From the NCBI GenBank assembly GCA_004346645.1, contig SMDA01000005.1, positions 62,001-126,000 on the forward strand: DNA of 64,000 nt, read 5' to 3'. A program made the position numbers and the translations under genes. Below, one piece after another: positions 39,573 to 48,168 of this stretch. Numbering within the stretch: position 1 is the stretch's first letter; each line of letters starts with the position of its first letter. A model generated the notes under the pieces. The model was given only the letters and a program-made list of their open reading frames with translations, was not told where the DNA came from and searched no databases. Origin of the DNA: Gulbenkiania mobilis (lineage in GTDB: Bacteria; Pseudomonadota; Gammaproteobacteria; Burkholderiales; Chromobacteriaceae).

Positions 39573-40612
39573 TCAGATTCGGGGCATTTTCTCACCAAAA
39601 CCAGGTCACCAAGAACGCCCTCCACGGTGCGCCTTGCACTGCAATGCTTTGAGTAGGCAAGAAACGACATAACCCTTTGCCGAACAAATTCCAGGCCAAT
39701 CTCTCCCGCATGGTACTGGGCTGCCATTTCCCGGAAGGCCAGGCGCGCCCGCTTGATGTTCCGCTTGCGTGGCAGGATGTGCGTCGGCCAGATGCGGTAG
39801 CCGCAGAAGTCGATGCCGCGCTGCCACGGGTGGATCGCGGTCTTCGGGTTAAGTGAAAGCGCCAGGCCATTCACGGCCTCGCCGAGTTCCTGCATCACCT
39901 TCTGGGCTGAAGCCTTGTCCGGCATGATGGCGACGAAATCATCCATGTAGCGGACGTAGAAGCGGATGCCCATGTCGTCCTTGGCGATGTGATCGAGGCG
40001 GTTAAGCATGACGTTCGCACCCAGTTGGCTGGTCATGGCGCCGACCGGCAGTCCGACGCCGGCGTCATGGCCGTAGCCGCTGATGATCTTGCGCCACAGC
40101 CAAAGCACGTCCTTGTCAGAAATCGTGCGCTCCACCTCGGTCATGAGCATGTCGTGCCGGATGCTGGCGAAGTATTTGCTGATGTCGGCCTTCAGGACAT
40201 AAGCCTTGTCGCCCCAGTTGCGCCGAGCGACGCGCAGGAAGTGCTGGGCACGGAAGACGGCGCGCTGGGTGCCCTTGCCCTCGCGGCAGGCGAACGAGTC
40301 CGGGATGAATTTCGCCTCGAAGAGCGGATCGACAAGGCGTACCAGGGCATGATGGATGACGCGATCCTCGAACGGAGGCGCCTGGATCATGCGCATCTTC
40401 GGCTCGAAGACGGTGAATTCGCGCTGCTTGCCGGGCGCCCAGGTCTTCCAGATCAGGTGATTTTGCAGGTTGATCAGGTTCTCTTCGAGATTGCTGGCGA
40501 AGCGCATCACCTCAAGGCGATACCGCTTTCCGTGGCGCGCTTCCTGGAAGGCTTGGTACAGATTGTCGAAGTCGATCAGCTTGGCCCATAGGCCGTTGGT
40601 TGTTTTCGGCAT
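39542..40612 (-). CDS. Diversity-generating retroelement reverse transcriptase
   Basis: 356 residues. RT motifs in order: ADISKYFASI (142-151), GLPVGAMTSQLGAN (187-200, the SQ form typical of DGR and group-II-like RTs) and YVRYMDDF (219-226) with the catalytic YMDD. Its neighbours on the same strand, a template repeat 160 bases upstream, an Avd gene and a variable protein gene, show it is a DGR enzyme. It copies the template RNA with adenine errors. The last residues are encoded inside the phage-end repeats. Confidence 0.95.
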   Translation of the reverse strand: MPKTTNGLWAKLIDFDNLYQAFQEARHGKRYRLEVMRFASNLEENLINLQNHLIWKTWAPGKQREFTVFEPKMRMIQAPPFEDRVIHHALVRLVDPLFEAKFIPDSFACREGKGTQRAVFRAQHFLRVARRNWGDKAYVLKADISKYFASIRHDMLMTEVERTISDKDVLWLWRKIISGYGHDAGVGLPVGAMTSQLGANVMLNRLDHIAKDDMGIRFYVRYMDDFVAIMPDKASAQKVMQELGEAVNGLALSLNPKTAIHPWQRGIDFCGYRIWPTHILPRKRNIKRARLAFREMAAQYHAGEIGLEFVRQRVMSFLAYSKHCSARRTVEGVLGDLVLVRKCPESDVSNNPSCLK

Positions 40613-40771
40613 GATGTTCTTGTGGGTGGCCGGGCGCCGCCACGTTCGCCGGTTTCCCGGCTACTGGCCGCAGCGCCCTGTTCATCTTCGACAGCATGGT
40701 CAGGACAATGGCCCCAAAGGAAATGCGCTGGACGGCGGCCACTTGTGCCGCTCGTCTTCTGGCGTTAGTCG

Positions 40772-40874
40772 TTTGCGAGGCGGCCGCCGATGTTCGTATT
40801 CGAGTTCGATGCGGCGTTGTTGACGTTCAGATAGAACAGGCCGGCGTTCGCGCCGTTGCTCCAATTGCCGCCGT
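40772..40874 (-). repeat. DGR template repeat (TR)
   Basis: 103 bases matching the 3' end of the variable gene (42252-42354) at a fixed offset of 1480. Of 12 differences, 11 are at adenines of the minus-strand (sense) TR: plus-strand positions 40791, 40794, 40800, 40806, 40810, 40821, 40827, 40832, 40848, 40857 and 40860. The twelfth, 40833, is not at an adenine. The TR holds 27 sense adenines. It lies between Avd and RT. The rest of 40613-40909 has no gene. Confidence 0.96.
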
Positions 40875-40909
40875 TACTAAGCCATTGCCCCTCAAAAAAT
40901 CAGTGATGG

Positions 40910-41257
40910 TTACATGGCACTCCCTTCGTGCTTGATCCACGCGCCGACCATCTTGCCTATTTCGTTCGTGTGTCGCATCCAGACTTCCAGTCGGTTGGTG
41001 TTGATGTAGCCCATGCGGTGCGCCTTGCGGATGAAGCCCCGGAAAACTTCGATTTCGACATCAAGATCAAACAGCGCGCCGGACTTCTGCCGCCGCTTCC
41101 ATGCGACCACTGTCTGGCGCAGCATCTTGTTCATGGCGGTGCGCATTTCGGCGCACAGCAGATGCCGCTCAATCCGTGGAAACTGGTGCAGAACGGTGTG
41201 GGTGTAGGCGTCCAGCTCTTCGAGCTTGGTCAGCAGAGCAAGGTGCGCTTCGTTCAA
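40910..41257 (-). CDS. avd: DGR accessory variability determinant (Avd)
   Basis: 115 residues, basic and helical, including HQFPRIERHLLCAEMRTAM and RKAHRMGYINTNRLEVW, matching the four-helix Avd family that binds the RT and TR RNA as a pentamer. The start is placed at a TTG overlapping the previous stop (TTGA), with AGGGGAG eight bases upstream. A longer open frame upstream is out of homology. It lies directly before the TR. Confidence 0.88.
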   Translation of the reverse strand: MNEAHLALLTKLEELDAYTHTVLHQFPRIERHLLCAEMRTAMNKMLRQTVVAWKRRQKSGALFDLDVEIEVFRGFIRKAHRMGYINTNRLEVWMRHTNEIGKMVGAWIKHEGSAM

Positions 41258-41571
41258 TCCACAGGCTCCCCTTCGTCGCGCTCGATATTCCGGGCGCAAT
41301 GACCGGGGTCGATCTTGTCGAGAAGCCGGCAGAGCAGGCACCCCCATGCCTTGCCCTGGCGGGCGGCCTTGCCGGCCCGGCTGCTGACCGTCTCGTCCTC
41401 GCTGCCAGTGCGCCCGACCAGGGCCGCGTTCAGCGCCTGGTCGTTCGCCACTGCCACAGGCCACGCCCGATTGCTCCCCACGATGGCGGCACCCAGGGCA
41501 ATCAGGTTGCCGGCCAGCGCCATGAGCATGGAGCCGATCAGCAGGCCGATGCGGGCGCAGTAGCGTTTCAT
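41254..41571 (-). CDS. Small membrane-anchored protein of unknown function
   Basis: 105 residues. An N-terminal hydrophobic segment (about residues 7-34, IGLLIGSMLMALAGNLIALG) suggests an inner-membrane anchor or signal. The rest is polar, with CLLCRLL and a second cysteine pair. It lies between a DUF4376-like gene and Avd and overlaps the Avd start. It could be a lysis-related or spacer protein; no family was recognised. Confidence 0.55.
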   Translation of the reverse strand: MKRYCARIGLLIGSMLMALAGNLIALGAAIVGSNRAWPVAVANDQALNAALVGRTGSEDETVSSRAGKAARQGKAWGCLLCRLLDKIDPGHCARNIERDEGEPVD

Positions 41572-41582
41572 GGCCTCGCCCT

Positions 41583-42164
41583 TTACCAGACGATGGATGC
41601 CACGTCTTCCGCCGTGGCCGCCAGGTCGATCAGGTCTTCGGCGGCCTGCCGACGGCCGATCAGGGAGCCGGAGGCAGCGGCGTAGGCGTTCATTTTGTTC
41701 AGCACGCGCGAGGCCAGTTCCGCCACGGGCAAGCCGCGCGCATCGGCGATGGCCGTCAGCAGCGGCGCCGGGGCTTGCGGGTCGGCGGCCAGGGCTTCGG
41801 CTTCATTGACTTGCTGGGGCCAGGACTGGATTTCGCGCTCCGGGTAGGAGGCGGCCAGCGATGCGACGGCGGCATTGCAGGCGTCGTTGATTTCGGCGCG
41901 CTTGGCGGCCTTGGCGGCTTCCAGCTTGGCCTCAATGCCGGCATCAAGCTCAAGCTCGCCCAGGAGTTCGCAGGCCGCAAGATCGCAGGCCGGGATTTCC
42001 TCGGATTCGCCCTTGATGGTGACGGCGACAAACAAGCCGTCCGCCCGGTAGTCGGCGGGCACTGCCCAGGCTTTCACCTTGGCATCGGCGGCGACGGTCG
42101 GCAGCGGGACGGTCTTTTCGACGCCTTGCACCGTGACAACCAGAGAACCATTTTCGATCTTCAT
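41583..42164 (-). CDS. Phage tail-associated protein, DUF4376-like
   Basis: 193 residues. The N-terminal 80 are beta-rich. The C-terminal part (about 85-190) is helical and resembles DUF4376, found downstream of phage tail fibre genes: EAAKAAKRAEINDACNAAV, ... IADARGLPVAELASRVL. It lies 80 bases after the DGR variable gene on the same strand. It may assist fibre assembly, inferred from position. Confidence 0.6.
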   Translation of the reverse strand: MKIENGSLVVTVQGVEKTVPLPTVAADAKVKAWAVPADYRADGLFVAVTIKGESEEIPACDLAACELLGELELDAGIEAKLEAAKAAKRAEINDACNAAVASLAASYPEREIQSWPQQVNEAEALAADPQAPAPLLTAIADARGLPVAELASRVLNKMNAYAAASGSLIGRRQAAEDLIDLAATAEDVASIVW

Positions 42165-42190
42165 TCTTCGATACTCCTTCAGGAAGGAAT

Positions 42191-42216
42191 GGGCGGCCCG
42201 CTTGGCGGGCCCGCCC
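42191..42216 (-). other. GC-rich hairpin downstream of the DGR variable repeat
   Basis: GGGCGGCCCGC (42191-42201) and GCGGGCCCGCCC (42205-42216) pair with one bulged base around a three-base loop. It lies about 30 bases after the variable gene. It could be a terminator or the inverted repeat that DGRs need near the variable region. Confidence 0.55.
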
Positions 42217-42229
42217 GATTACATGACGC

Positions 42230-42243
42230 GGGTCACATGACCC
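42230..42243. repeat. Palindrome next to the variable gene stop
   Basis: GGGTCACATGACCC: six-base arms around CA, ending one base before the stop codon of the variable gene. It is another candidate for the inverted repeat adjacent to the initiation-of-mutagenic-homing site. Confidence 0.5.
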
Positions 42244-42244
42244 A

Positions 42245-44812
42245 TTACACCTTTGCGAGGCGGCCGCCGACGTACGTATACGAGTCCGACGCGGCGTTGT
42301 AGACGTGCAGAGCGAACAGGCCGGCGTACGCGCCGTAGCCCCAATTGCCGCCGTGGTATGCGACGCAACTGGGGTTCTGGTAGAAGTAGTCGCCATAGGT
42401 GCCGTTGCCGGCGGTCGCATTGGTGGTTTCGGCGGCAAAGACGGTCGACAGGTCGTAATCCGTGCCGCTGGCGGTCGCCATCGTGACGGGGTAGTTGCTG
42501 CCCGGCGCCGTCAGGCTGGTGGTCTGGTAGGTCTTGTTGCCGTTCTTGTCCCAAATCTTGTACTTGGAACTGGCGTCGGTTTGCAGGCCATCGACCATCT
42601 GCCACACGTTGCCCCACAAGCCCACGATGCCGCGCCATGTGGCCTGGGCGACGGTGGCGTTATCGACTGCCAGTGCGGACGAGCCGGAGACGTGGCCTTG
42701 ACCGACCAGGGCCTGGCTGTCGGAACCGCCCATTTCGATCAGCGCCAGCGTCTGGATGGCTGAAAGCTGGTAGATGTTCCACAGGCCAAAGCCGGTCACG
42801 CCGCCAGTGTTGCGTGCGGCCGCACGGGCCTGCATGGTCGGGAAGTCGATGGAGACCAGCGGCGCGACGCCTGCCACAGAGCCCAGCTTGGTGCCGCCGT
42901 CGTTGGTGCCTTGGTACTTGCCCACCCAGAACTGGTCGATCTGTGCACCGGCATTCATGAAGGCCGGATGCACGCTGAAGCCGGCGACGGGCTGGTCGGA
43001 AACCATCCAGTAGCGTTTGCCGGCATAGGGGCCACTCGGGACGGTGCCGGTCTTCAGGTAGAACTTGGGCACCTTCACCATCGCCTGGCCGTCAATCGTC
43101 TGCGGCACGATGCCGGCGTAGGTCGGGTGGTTGTTGAAGGTCGCGGCTGTGGTCGTGATGGCGTTGAAATTCTCATCGACGCGCTGCCATGCGCCCGCGC
43201 CGCCGCCGGTGGCCGTGCAGACGATGCCGATGATCTGGGCGAACTGCTGCTTGGTCATGAAGGCGATGTCGGAAGACCACTCGGACGCGCCCAGGCTGGC
43301 GCCGATGTGGCGAACGCGCATCACGTACTGGGTCTGCCCGGCAACCAGGACGCCGGCGGGAACCGTGTAGCTGGTCTTGGCCGTGGTGCTGGCGCCGGAA
43401 TCGTGCAGCGGCGCGGCCCAGGTGCCGGAGGCGAGGCGAATCTGCCACTGGCTGGCGGCGTGCGTGTCAGCGCCGCCGGTCGTGGCGAAGGCGGAGGATT
43501 GCAGCGTCGGCTGTTCCGGGATTTCGGCCTGGCCGCTGGTCGGCGTGATGACGGTCGGGGTATTGACGTAGGCATAGCTCGCCTTGGTCGTGAAGCTGGT
43601 GACGGCAGACCAGTCCGACACCAGGCCGGCAACGTCCTTCACGCGGGCGCGGACGTAGAAGGTGGTATTGACGGCGAGCACGCCGGCCGGAACAGAATAG
43701 GTCATGGCCGACTTTTCGCCGGAGTCGTGCAGGACGCTGGCAAACGTGCTGCTGGTGCTGATCTGGAACTGCGCCGTCGAGAAGGCGTTGCCCGCCGGGC
43801 TGACGTAGTTGGAAGCGGTCAGGGTCGGCGTCTCGATGACGTTGGTGGCGCCGGTGGCCGGGCTGCTAATCTTGGGCGCATTCGGGCGCATGAGCGGATT
43901 GACGTAACCGCCCTGCCCGGTGCCGCTGCCCAGCGCGACGACGTGCTTGATCACCATCGGCTCGCCATCGACCACCAGGCGCAGATAGCCATCGCCGCGC
44001 ATCGGCACGACGTACTCATAGTCAGCGAAGCCTTCAGGTACGCCGCTGGTGCCGCCGCCGGAGCGACGAACCGACCAGGCGCGCTCAGTCCATGCCGTTG
44101 TGTAGGCGTCGCGGAAATACAGGCGGGCCTCGCCGGCATTCAGGCTGCGACGGATGACGACGGCGCGGGACGTGTTGTCGTCGCCCAGGTTGATGGCACG
44201 GGAAACCCACTGGCCGCCAATGGCGCCATCAACGCCGCCTTCGGGCCGCGCGACGAGCGTGGAACCGGTCAGCTTGGCGCCAGCGCCCCAGTTACGGGAC
44301 AGGTTGGCCGCCAGGCGCAGGCGAGTACCCGAGTGGATGGCGGTGACGCGCACCAGGGCGGTATCGGTCGCATCGGACAGCAGGTAGTCTTCGCCGACCT
44401 TGACGCCGCTGGTATCGGCAACGTCCAGGGAGTCGTCGCCCATGATGCCGGAGGTGACGGAAACGCCCAGGTGGTTTTGCAGGTTGTAGCCGGCCGCAAA
44501 AAGCTCGAAGGCGATGCGGCGATTGCGATACAGCCAGTCCAGGCTCACGGCGTTCTGCACCGACGTGGGCGATGCCAGGCCGGAGAGCGTGCCGGAAATG
44601 CCGCCGATCTGGGCGACGATGGCATTGATCGTCTCAGAGAGGGTCGGCTTACCGACGCGGGCCGCGCGGATTTCGTTTTCGGTTGATGTCTGGCGCTGGT
44701 CGAGACTGGCAAAATTCTCGTCGATCTCTTCGTAGCGGGTGTTCCACAAGGCCGGAATCGCTTCCGGCTCGTTGTTGGGAATCGGGGTAATACTCGGGTT
44801 AGGCAGCGTCAT
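42245..44812 (-). CDS. DGR-diversified tail fibre/receptor-binding protein
   Basis: 855 residues. The N-terminal 300 are a phage-fibre region. Two fibronectin-III-like repeats lie at about 310-520 (NAPKISSPATGATN... and NTPTVITPTSG...). The C-terminal 320 are a C-type-lectin/sulfatase-modifying-factor-like fold with IGIVCTATGGGAGAW, FWVGKYQGTND and LWGNVWQMVDGL. The extreme C-terminus (HGGNWGYGAYAG... GGRLAKV) is the variable repeat. It probably contacts the host receptor. Confidence 0.93.
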   Translation of the reverse strand: MTLPNPSITPIPNNEPEAIPALWNTRYEEIDENFASLDQRQTSTENEIRAARVGKPTLSETINAIVAQIGGISGTLSGLASPTSVQNAVSLDWLYRNRRIAFELFAAGYNLQNHLGVSVTSGIMGDDSLDVADTSGVKVGEDYLLSDATDTALVRVTAIHSGTRLRLAANLSRNWGAGAKLTGSTLVARPEGGVDGAIGGQWVSRAINLGDDNTSRAVVIRRSLNAGEARLYFRDAYTTAWTERAWSVRRSGGGTSGVPEGFADYEYVVPMRGDGYLRLVVDGEPMVIKHVVALGSGTGQGGYVNPLMRPNAPKISSPATGATNVIETPTLTASNYVSPAGNAFSTAQFQISTSSTFASVLHDSGEKSAMTYSVPAGVLAVNTTFYVRARVKDVAGLVSDWSAVTSFTTKASYAYVNTPTVITPTSGQAEIPEQPTLQSSAFATTGGADTHAASQWQIRLASGTWAAPLHDSGASTTAKTSYTVPAGVLVAGQTQYVMRVRHIGASLGASEWSSDIAFMTKQQFAQIIGIVCTATGGGAGAWQRVDENFNAITTTAATFNNHPTYAGIVPQTIDGQAMVKVPKFYLKTGTVPSGPYAGKRYWMVSDQPVAGFSVHPAFMNAGAQIDQFWVGKYQGTNDGGTKLGSVAGVAPLVSIDFPTMQARAAARNTGGVTGFGLWNIYQLSAIQTLALIEMGGSDSQALVGQGHVSGSSALAVDNATVAQATWRGIVGLWGNVWQMVDGLQTDASSKYKIWDKNGNKTYQTTSLTAPGSNYPVTMATASGTDYDLSTVFAAETTNATAGNGTYGDYFYQNPSCVAYHGGNWGYGAYAGLFALHVYNAASDSYTYVGGRLAKV
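42252..42354 (-). repeat. DGR variable repeat (VR)
   Basis: The last 103 coding bases before AKV-stop of the tail protein. It matches the template at all positions except 12 (11 at template adenines). Substituted codons are Asn/Ser-type AAC/AAT codons in TR that become Tyr, Gly, His or Asp in VR. The 3' 19 bases are invariant (sense GGCGGCCGCCTCGCAAA), the expected homing-initiation segment. Confidence 0.96.
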
Positions 44813-44824
44813 GGCCCCTCCTGA

Positions 44825-45223
44825 TTAAAAACGGGGTTTGATACGGACTTCGTACACTTCGCCGGCATCGACCACCTTGGGCGCCATGGTGCGATACGCC
44901 ACCAGCCCGCCCTCAGCATCAATCAGCCCGGCCTCGGAAAACGCCATGCCCGCCGGTGCATCAGCCGCCACCAGCTCGGCAATCGCCAGCGCCTCGGTGG
45001 GCACCGGCAGCGTCAGACTGGCAATCGGCACCCGCAGGCGCTCGCTGTACAGCGCCGTGCGATTGGCCGGCGCCGGCCTGGCGGCAGCGCCAGCGTGCCC
45101 GCCATCGCCGAACGCCATGTGGGTGATACGCGGCAGCGCCCGGCCGCCCGCGCAATGCTCGGCCAGCCGGCCGCGCCAGTAGTCCGTCACCACCGCCTCG
45201 GCCTGATACAAGAAATCAGTCAT
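44825..45223 (-). CDS. Tail-collar fibre protein (P2 H-like N-terminal)
   Basis: 132 residues. It has the collar-fibre attachment pattern MTDFLYQAEAVVTDYW, ITHMAFGDGGHAG, and SEAGLIDAEGGLVAYRTM, as in DUF3751 fibres. It is short for a full fibre, and the distal part is likely the DGR protein encoded next. Its start overlaps the gpI-like stop by four bases. Confidence 0.75.
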   Translation of the reverse strand: MTDFLYQAEAVVTDYWRGRLAEHCAGGRALPRITHMAFGDGGHAGAAARPAPANRTALYSERLRVPIASLTLPVPTEALAIAELVAADAPAGMAFSEAGLIDAEGGLVAYRTMAPKVVDAGEVYEVRIKPRF

Positions 45224-46386
45224 TGAACCTTCCTCACGCTAAATTCCGGGCAGCGCATGCCACCCAGGCGCCACAAGCCAGAAACGCGCAAGCGGGCCGG
45301 CTCAGGCAGCAGCACCCGCGCCCCCAGCGCCCACGCGCCGTCCAGCCGCCGGCAATCGAAAAACCGCTGCCCCCACAGGCGAAACCCGGTCTCGCCCACG
45401 CGCCGCCCGCCATCGAGCCGCGCCGCCGACAAACGCCAGCCGCCATCGAGCCGCCGCCGGCGCCAGAACAGCCGTTCCGGCGGCAGCACCCGGACTCCGG
45501 GATCAACCGGCAACACCTCGGGCCGGGACACCGGCGCCACCGCCACCGCCAGCCGCGCCGACACCTCGCCGCGCACCCTGCCATGGCGCAGGCGATAGCC
45601 CGGCACCGCGCCATGCACGCGCCCCAGCACAAAACCGAAGGCCCGGCCATCCAGCCGCACCCCCTCGCCATCCTTGCCCAGCCGCCAGAGCGCATCGGCA
45701 TAGCCGGACAAGCTGCGGTTTTCCCAGGGGTAGAGCCGGGTCGACGGCAAAAAAGCCCGCAGGCCCGCCGTCGCCGTCACCTTGTGCCGCGCCACCAGGG
45801 CCAGCCACAGCTGCCAGATCGCATGACGCGACACCGGCTTCCATTCCTCGACCAGCGCCTTGATCAGCGGCAGCGCACCAGCCTCGCTCACCTCGGCCAG
45901 ATTCATCCGCACCAGAAACTGCGCCCAGTGCTGCACCTGCGGGATGTAGGTCATCCGATCCAGCGGGCGCAGCGCCACCGCACCATCCAGCGCCCACGAG
46001 CCGTCGAGCAGATGCGGATTCAGCGCCGCATAGGCCGCCCGTTGGTCCGCCTGCTCAATGATCTCCACATTGACGCCCACCGGCTTGAGCGCCTCGCGCA
46101 CCGCCCACGGCGTGCCCTTCTTGCGATGCAGCGCAATCGAGCGCTTGATCAGCCGCCGCCGCGCCTCATCTGTGTTCGCCAGGCGCCAGCCTTCCAGCCC
46201 GGTCAAATGAAGCTGCCGCCCCAGCTCGGGCAGCAGTTGCGCATCCACCGCATCCACCAGATAGACCAGCAGCTTCTCCACCGGCAGATCAGACAAGCGC
46301 GTCACCAGCGCCGACAGCGGCCCGAAGCGCGCATCCAGCGCAATCACATCCGGGGCAACAGGATCGTGCAGCAAAGGCTCAGTCAT
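45220..46386 (-). CDS. Baseplate/tail protein I (P2 gpI-like)
   Basis: 388 residues starting MTEPLLHDPVAPDVIALDARF. The first 200 residues match P2 gpI (LVYLVDAVDAQLLPELGRQLH, RKKGTPWAVREALKPVGV). The remaining half is an Arg/Trp-rich repeat-like extension (RLDGGWRLSAARLDGGRRVGE) not found in P2 gpI. The ATG at 46386 overlaps the gpJ stop by eight bases. Confidence 0.85.
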   Translation of the reverse strand: MTEPLLHDPVAPDVIALDARFGPLSALVTRLSDLPVEKLLVYLVDAVDAQLLPELGRQLHLTGLEGWRLANTDEARRRLIKRSIALHRKKGTPWAVREALKPVGVNVEIIEQADQRAAYAALNPHLLDGSWALDGAVALRPLDRMTYIPQVQHWAQFLVRMNLAEVSEAGALPLIKALVEEWKPVSRHAIWQLWLALVARHKVTATAGLRAFLPSTRLYPWENRSLSGYADALWRLGKDGEGVRLDGRAFGFVLGRVHGAVPGYRLRHGRVRGEVSARLAVAVAPVSRPEVLPVDPGVRVLPPERLFWRRRRLDGGWRLSAARLDGGRRVGETGFRLWGQRFFDCRRLDGAWALGARVLLPEPARLRVSGLWRLGGMRCPEFSVRKVQ

Positions 46387-47485
46387 CACCCACCCCGGCA
46401 AGCGTCACCGACTGGCTCACGGCATGCGCCCATGCCTCTGCCGGCACCACCGTGTCCGCATTCGGTGCGACAAGATTCACCCGATACACCCCCGGCACCG
46501 ACAGCGCAGCAATCAGTTGCGAGCGCACCACATCGCGCCCCAGGCTGCCCGCCACCTCAGCGCAGAAGGCTGCCAGCGCGGCTTCCGCCCGCGCCAGCGT
46601 GGCCGCTGCATCGGCATCGGAAACCAGCGCCAATTGCGCGTCGACCGCAAAAGGCACATCCAGCGGGTCCGCCACCTCCACGCCATCGCACAGGGGCCGC
46701 ACATCCTCGGCAGAGGCTGCCGCCAGCACCAGGGCTTTCACCTCAGGCGAGGGCAGGCCGGTCGTCGTCAGCGGGTAGAGGCGCACCAGGCCCGGCGCGG
46801 GCGAAGTCACCGCCACGTCAACAATCAAAGGGGAGGCACTCATGGCCGCAAAGCGATACGCCAGACGCGGCCCAGCGGTAGAAAACATCTCGGGCGCCAG
46901 GCGGATACGCTCGCGCAAACGGTCGTCGCCCTCCGGGTCGGCGCCGCCGGAAGTCGTCGTCAGATTCGCCACCGTCACCGCATCGGGCAGGATCGACAGC
47001 GGCTCCCTGATCTGCCCCGGCAGGTAGCCGTTGCCCATCGGCCCATCGGTATCGCACACCGCCGGCAGGTCGATGAACTGCCCGCCCGCGCCGGCTGCAA
47101 TCAGCCCATCAGCCGTGGTGGAAAAATACAAACCCGGCGCCGCCTGGATCAGCGTGCCGGACGGGATCAGGGTCGCCGCCGCCGCAGCCCCCGGCCGGGT
47201 AAAGCGCAAGGTCGTGCGCGCCGGCTGGGCAGCAAGGCGGGACACCCCCACCAGCTCCCCCAGAAAATCCAGCATCGGCGCCCGCGCAAAAGCCACCAGA
47301 TTCTGCCGCGCCACATCGTTGATCAGGCCGCGCACCAGGGTTTCCCGGTAGGCAATCAGGTCGATGAACAGGCGCTCGATCTGCGCCGGGTACAGCGTCT
47401 TGCCGGTCGCAGCCTCATAGGCGCGCACCAGCTCGTCGGTAATCGCCAGCGGATCATCCGCCACCAGTTTGATTGGCTCACTCAC
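46379..47485 (-). CDS. Baseplate protein J (P2 gpJ-like)
   Basis: 368 residues with LLPAQIERLFIDLIAYRETLVRG-type N-terminus and LSILPDAVTVANLTTTSGGADPEGDDRLRERIRL, typical of the gpJ/gp47 family that forms the baseplate wedge. It overlaps gpW by eight bases and gpI by eight. Confidence 0.92.
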   Translation of the reverse strand: MSEPIKLVADDPLAITDELVRAYEAATGKTLYPAQIERLFIDLIAYRETLVRGLINDVARQNLVAFARAPMLDFLGELVGVSRLAAQPARTTLRFTRPGAAAAATLIPSGTLIQAAPGLYFSTTADGLIAAGAGGQFIDLPAVCDTDGPMGNGYLPGQIREPLSILPDAVTVANLTTTSGGADPEGDDRLRERIRLAPEMFSTAGPRLAYRFAAMSASPLIVDVAVTSPAPGLVRLYPLTTTGLPSPEVKALVLAAASAEDVRPLCDGVEVADPLDVPFAVDAQLALVSDADAAATLARAEAALAAFCAEVAGSLGRDVVRSQLIAALSVPGVYRVNLVAPNADTVVPAEAWAHAVSQSVTLAGVGDD

Positions 47486-47828
47486 CGGGCATCACCTCCG
47501 CCGTCGCCTCCAGCCCATCGGCCAGACGGAACACCACGGACACCTTGATGCCGGCATCGCCTTCCTGCGTCACCGTCACCTTTGTGACGGTCACGCGCGG
47601 CTCCCAGCGCCGGATCGCCGCCACCGTCTCGCGCACCACATGCGGCCGGGCGCGATTGATCGGGTAGTCGATATAACGGGCGAGATTGGAACCGAAGTCC
47701 GGGCGCAGCGGGTCAGACCCCAGCGGGGTCTTCAGGATGATGGCAATCGACTGGCGCAGATCATCCAGGCCAATCGCCTCGCCATCGCCGCCCAGGGCGG
47801 GCTGCCAGTGGTGTTCTCTCGGAATCAT
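47478..47828 (-). CDS. Baseplate wedge protein W (gp25-like)
   Basis: 116 residues with LRQSIAIILKTPLGSDPLRPDFGSNLARYIDYP, the gp25/gpW lysozyme-like wedge motif. It nucleates sheath polymerisation on the baseplate. It lies before J as in P2. Confidence 0.92.
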   Translation of the reverse strand: MIPREHHWQPALGGDGEAIGLDDLRQSIAIILKTPLGSDPLRPDFGSNLARYIDYPINRARPHVVRETVAAIRRWEPRVTVTKVTVTQEGDAGIKVSVVFRLADGLEATAEVMPGE

Positions 47829-47873
47829 GCCGCCATGATGGCGACAGGCTGCGCCGGGCTGAATTAAACGGAT

Positions 47874-48167
47874 TTACCCGTCGACAAAGACGTTCGGACT
47901 TCCGGTTGCGCAAACGGAACCGCACGCCACCGCATCGCCGATGCGCGCCAGCGCCCGGCCATTGGCGAATACCGTCGGCGAACCCGTCGCCTGCACCGAT
48001 CCATGGCATTCAGGGATAGCCGGGCAGCAATGCACCTCCCAGGCATCGCCCACCCGGTGCGCCCCCAGCCGATTGATGAACACATCCGGGCTGGCCTCGG
48101 CATTTGGCCGCGACGGCCAGCAGCCGTGCCCGGTGCAAATATCGCGGTGACGGTGCGCGGCCGGCAT
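47874..48167 (-). CDS. PAAR-domain tail spike tip
   Basis: 97 residues. PAAR motifs (VFINRLGAHRVGD, SPTVFANGRALARIGDAVACG, SPNVFVDG) form a sharpening tip on the central spike. It lies between the gpV spike and gpW. Confidence 0.88.
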   Translation of the reverse strand: MPAAHRHRDICTGHGCWPSRPNAEASPDVFINRLGAHRVGDAWEVHCCPAIPECHGSVQATGSPTVFANGRALARIGDAVACGSVCATGSPNVFVDG

Positions 48168-48168
48168 A

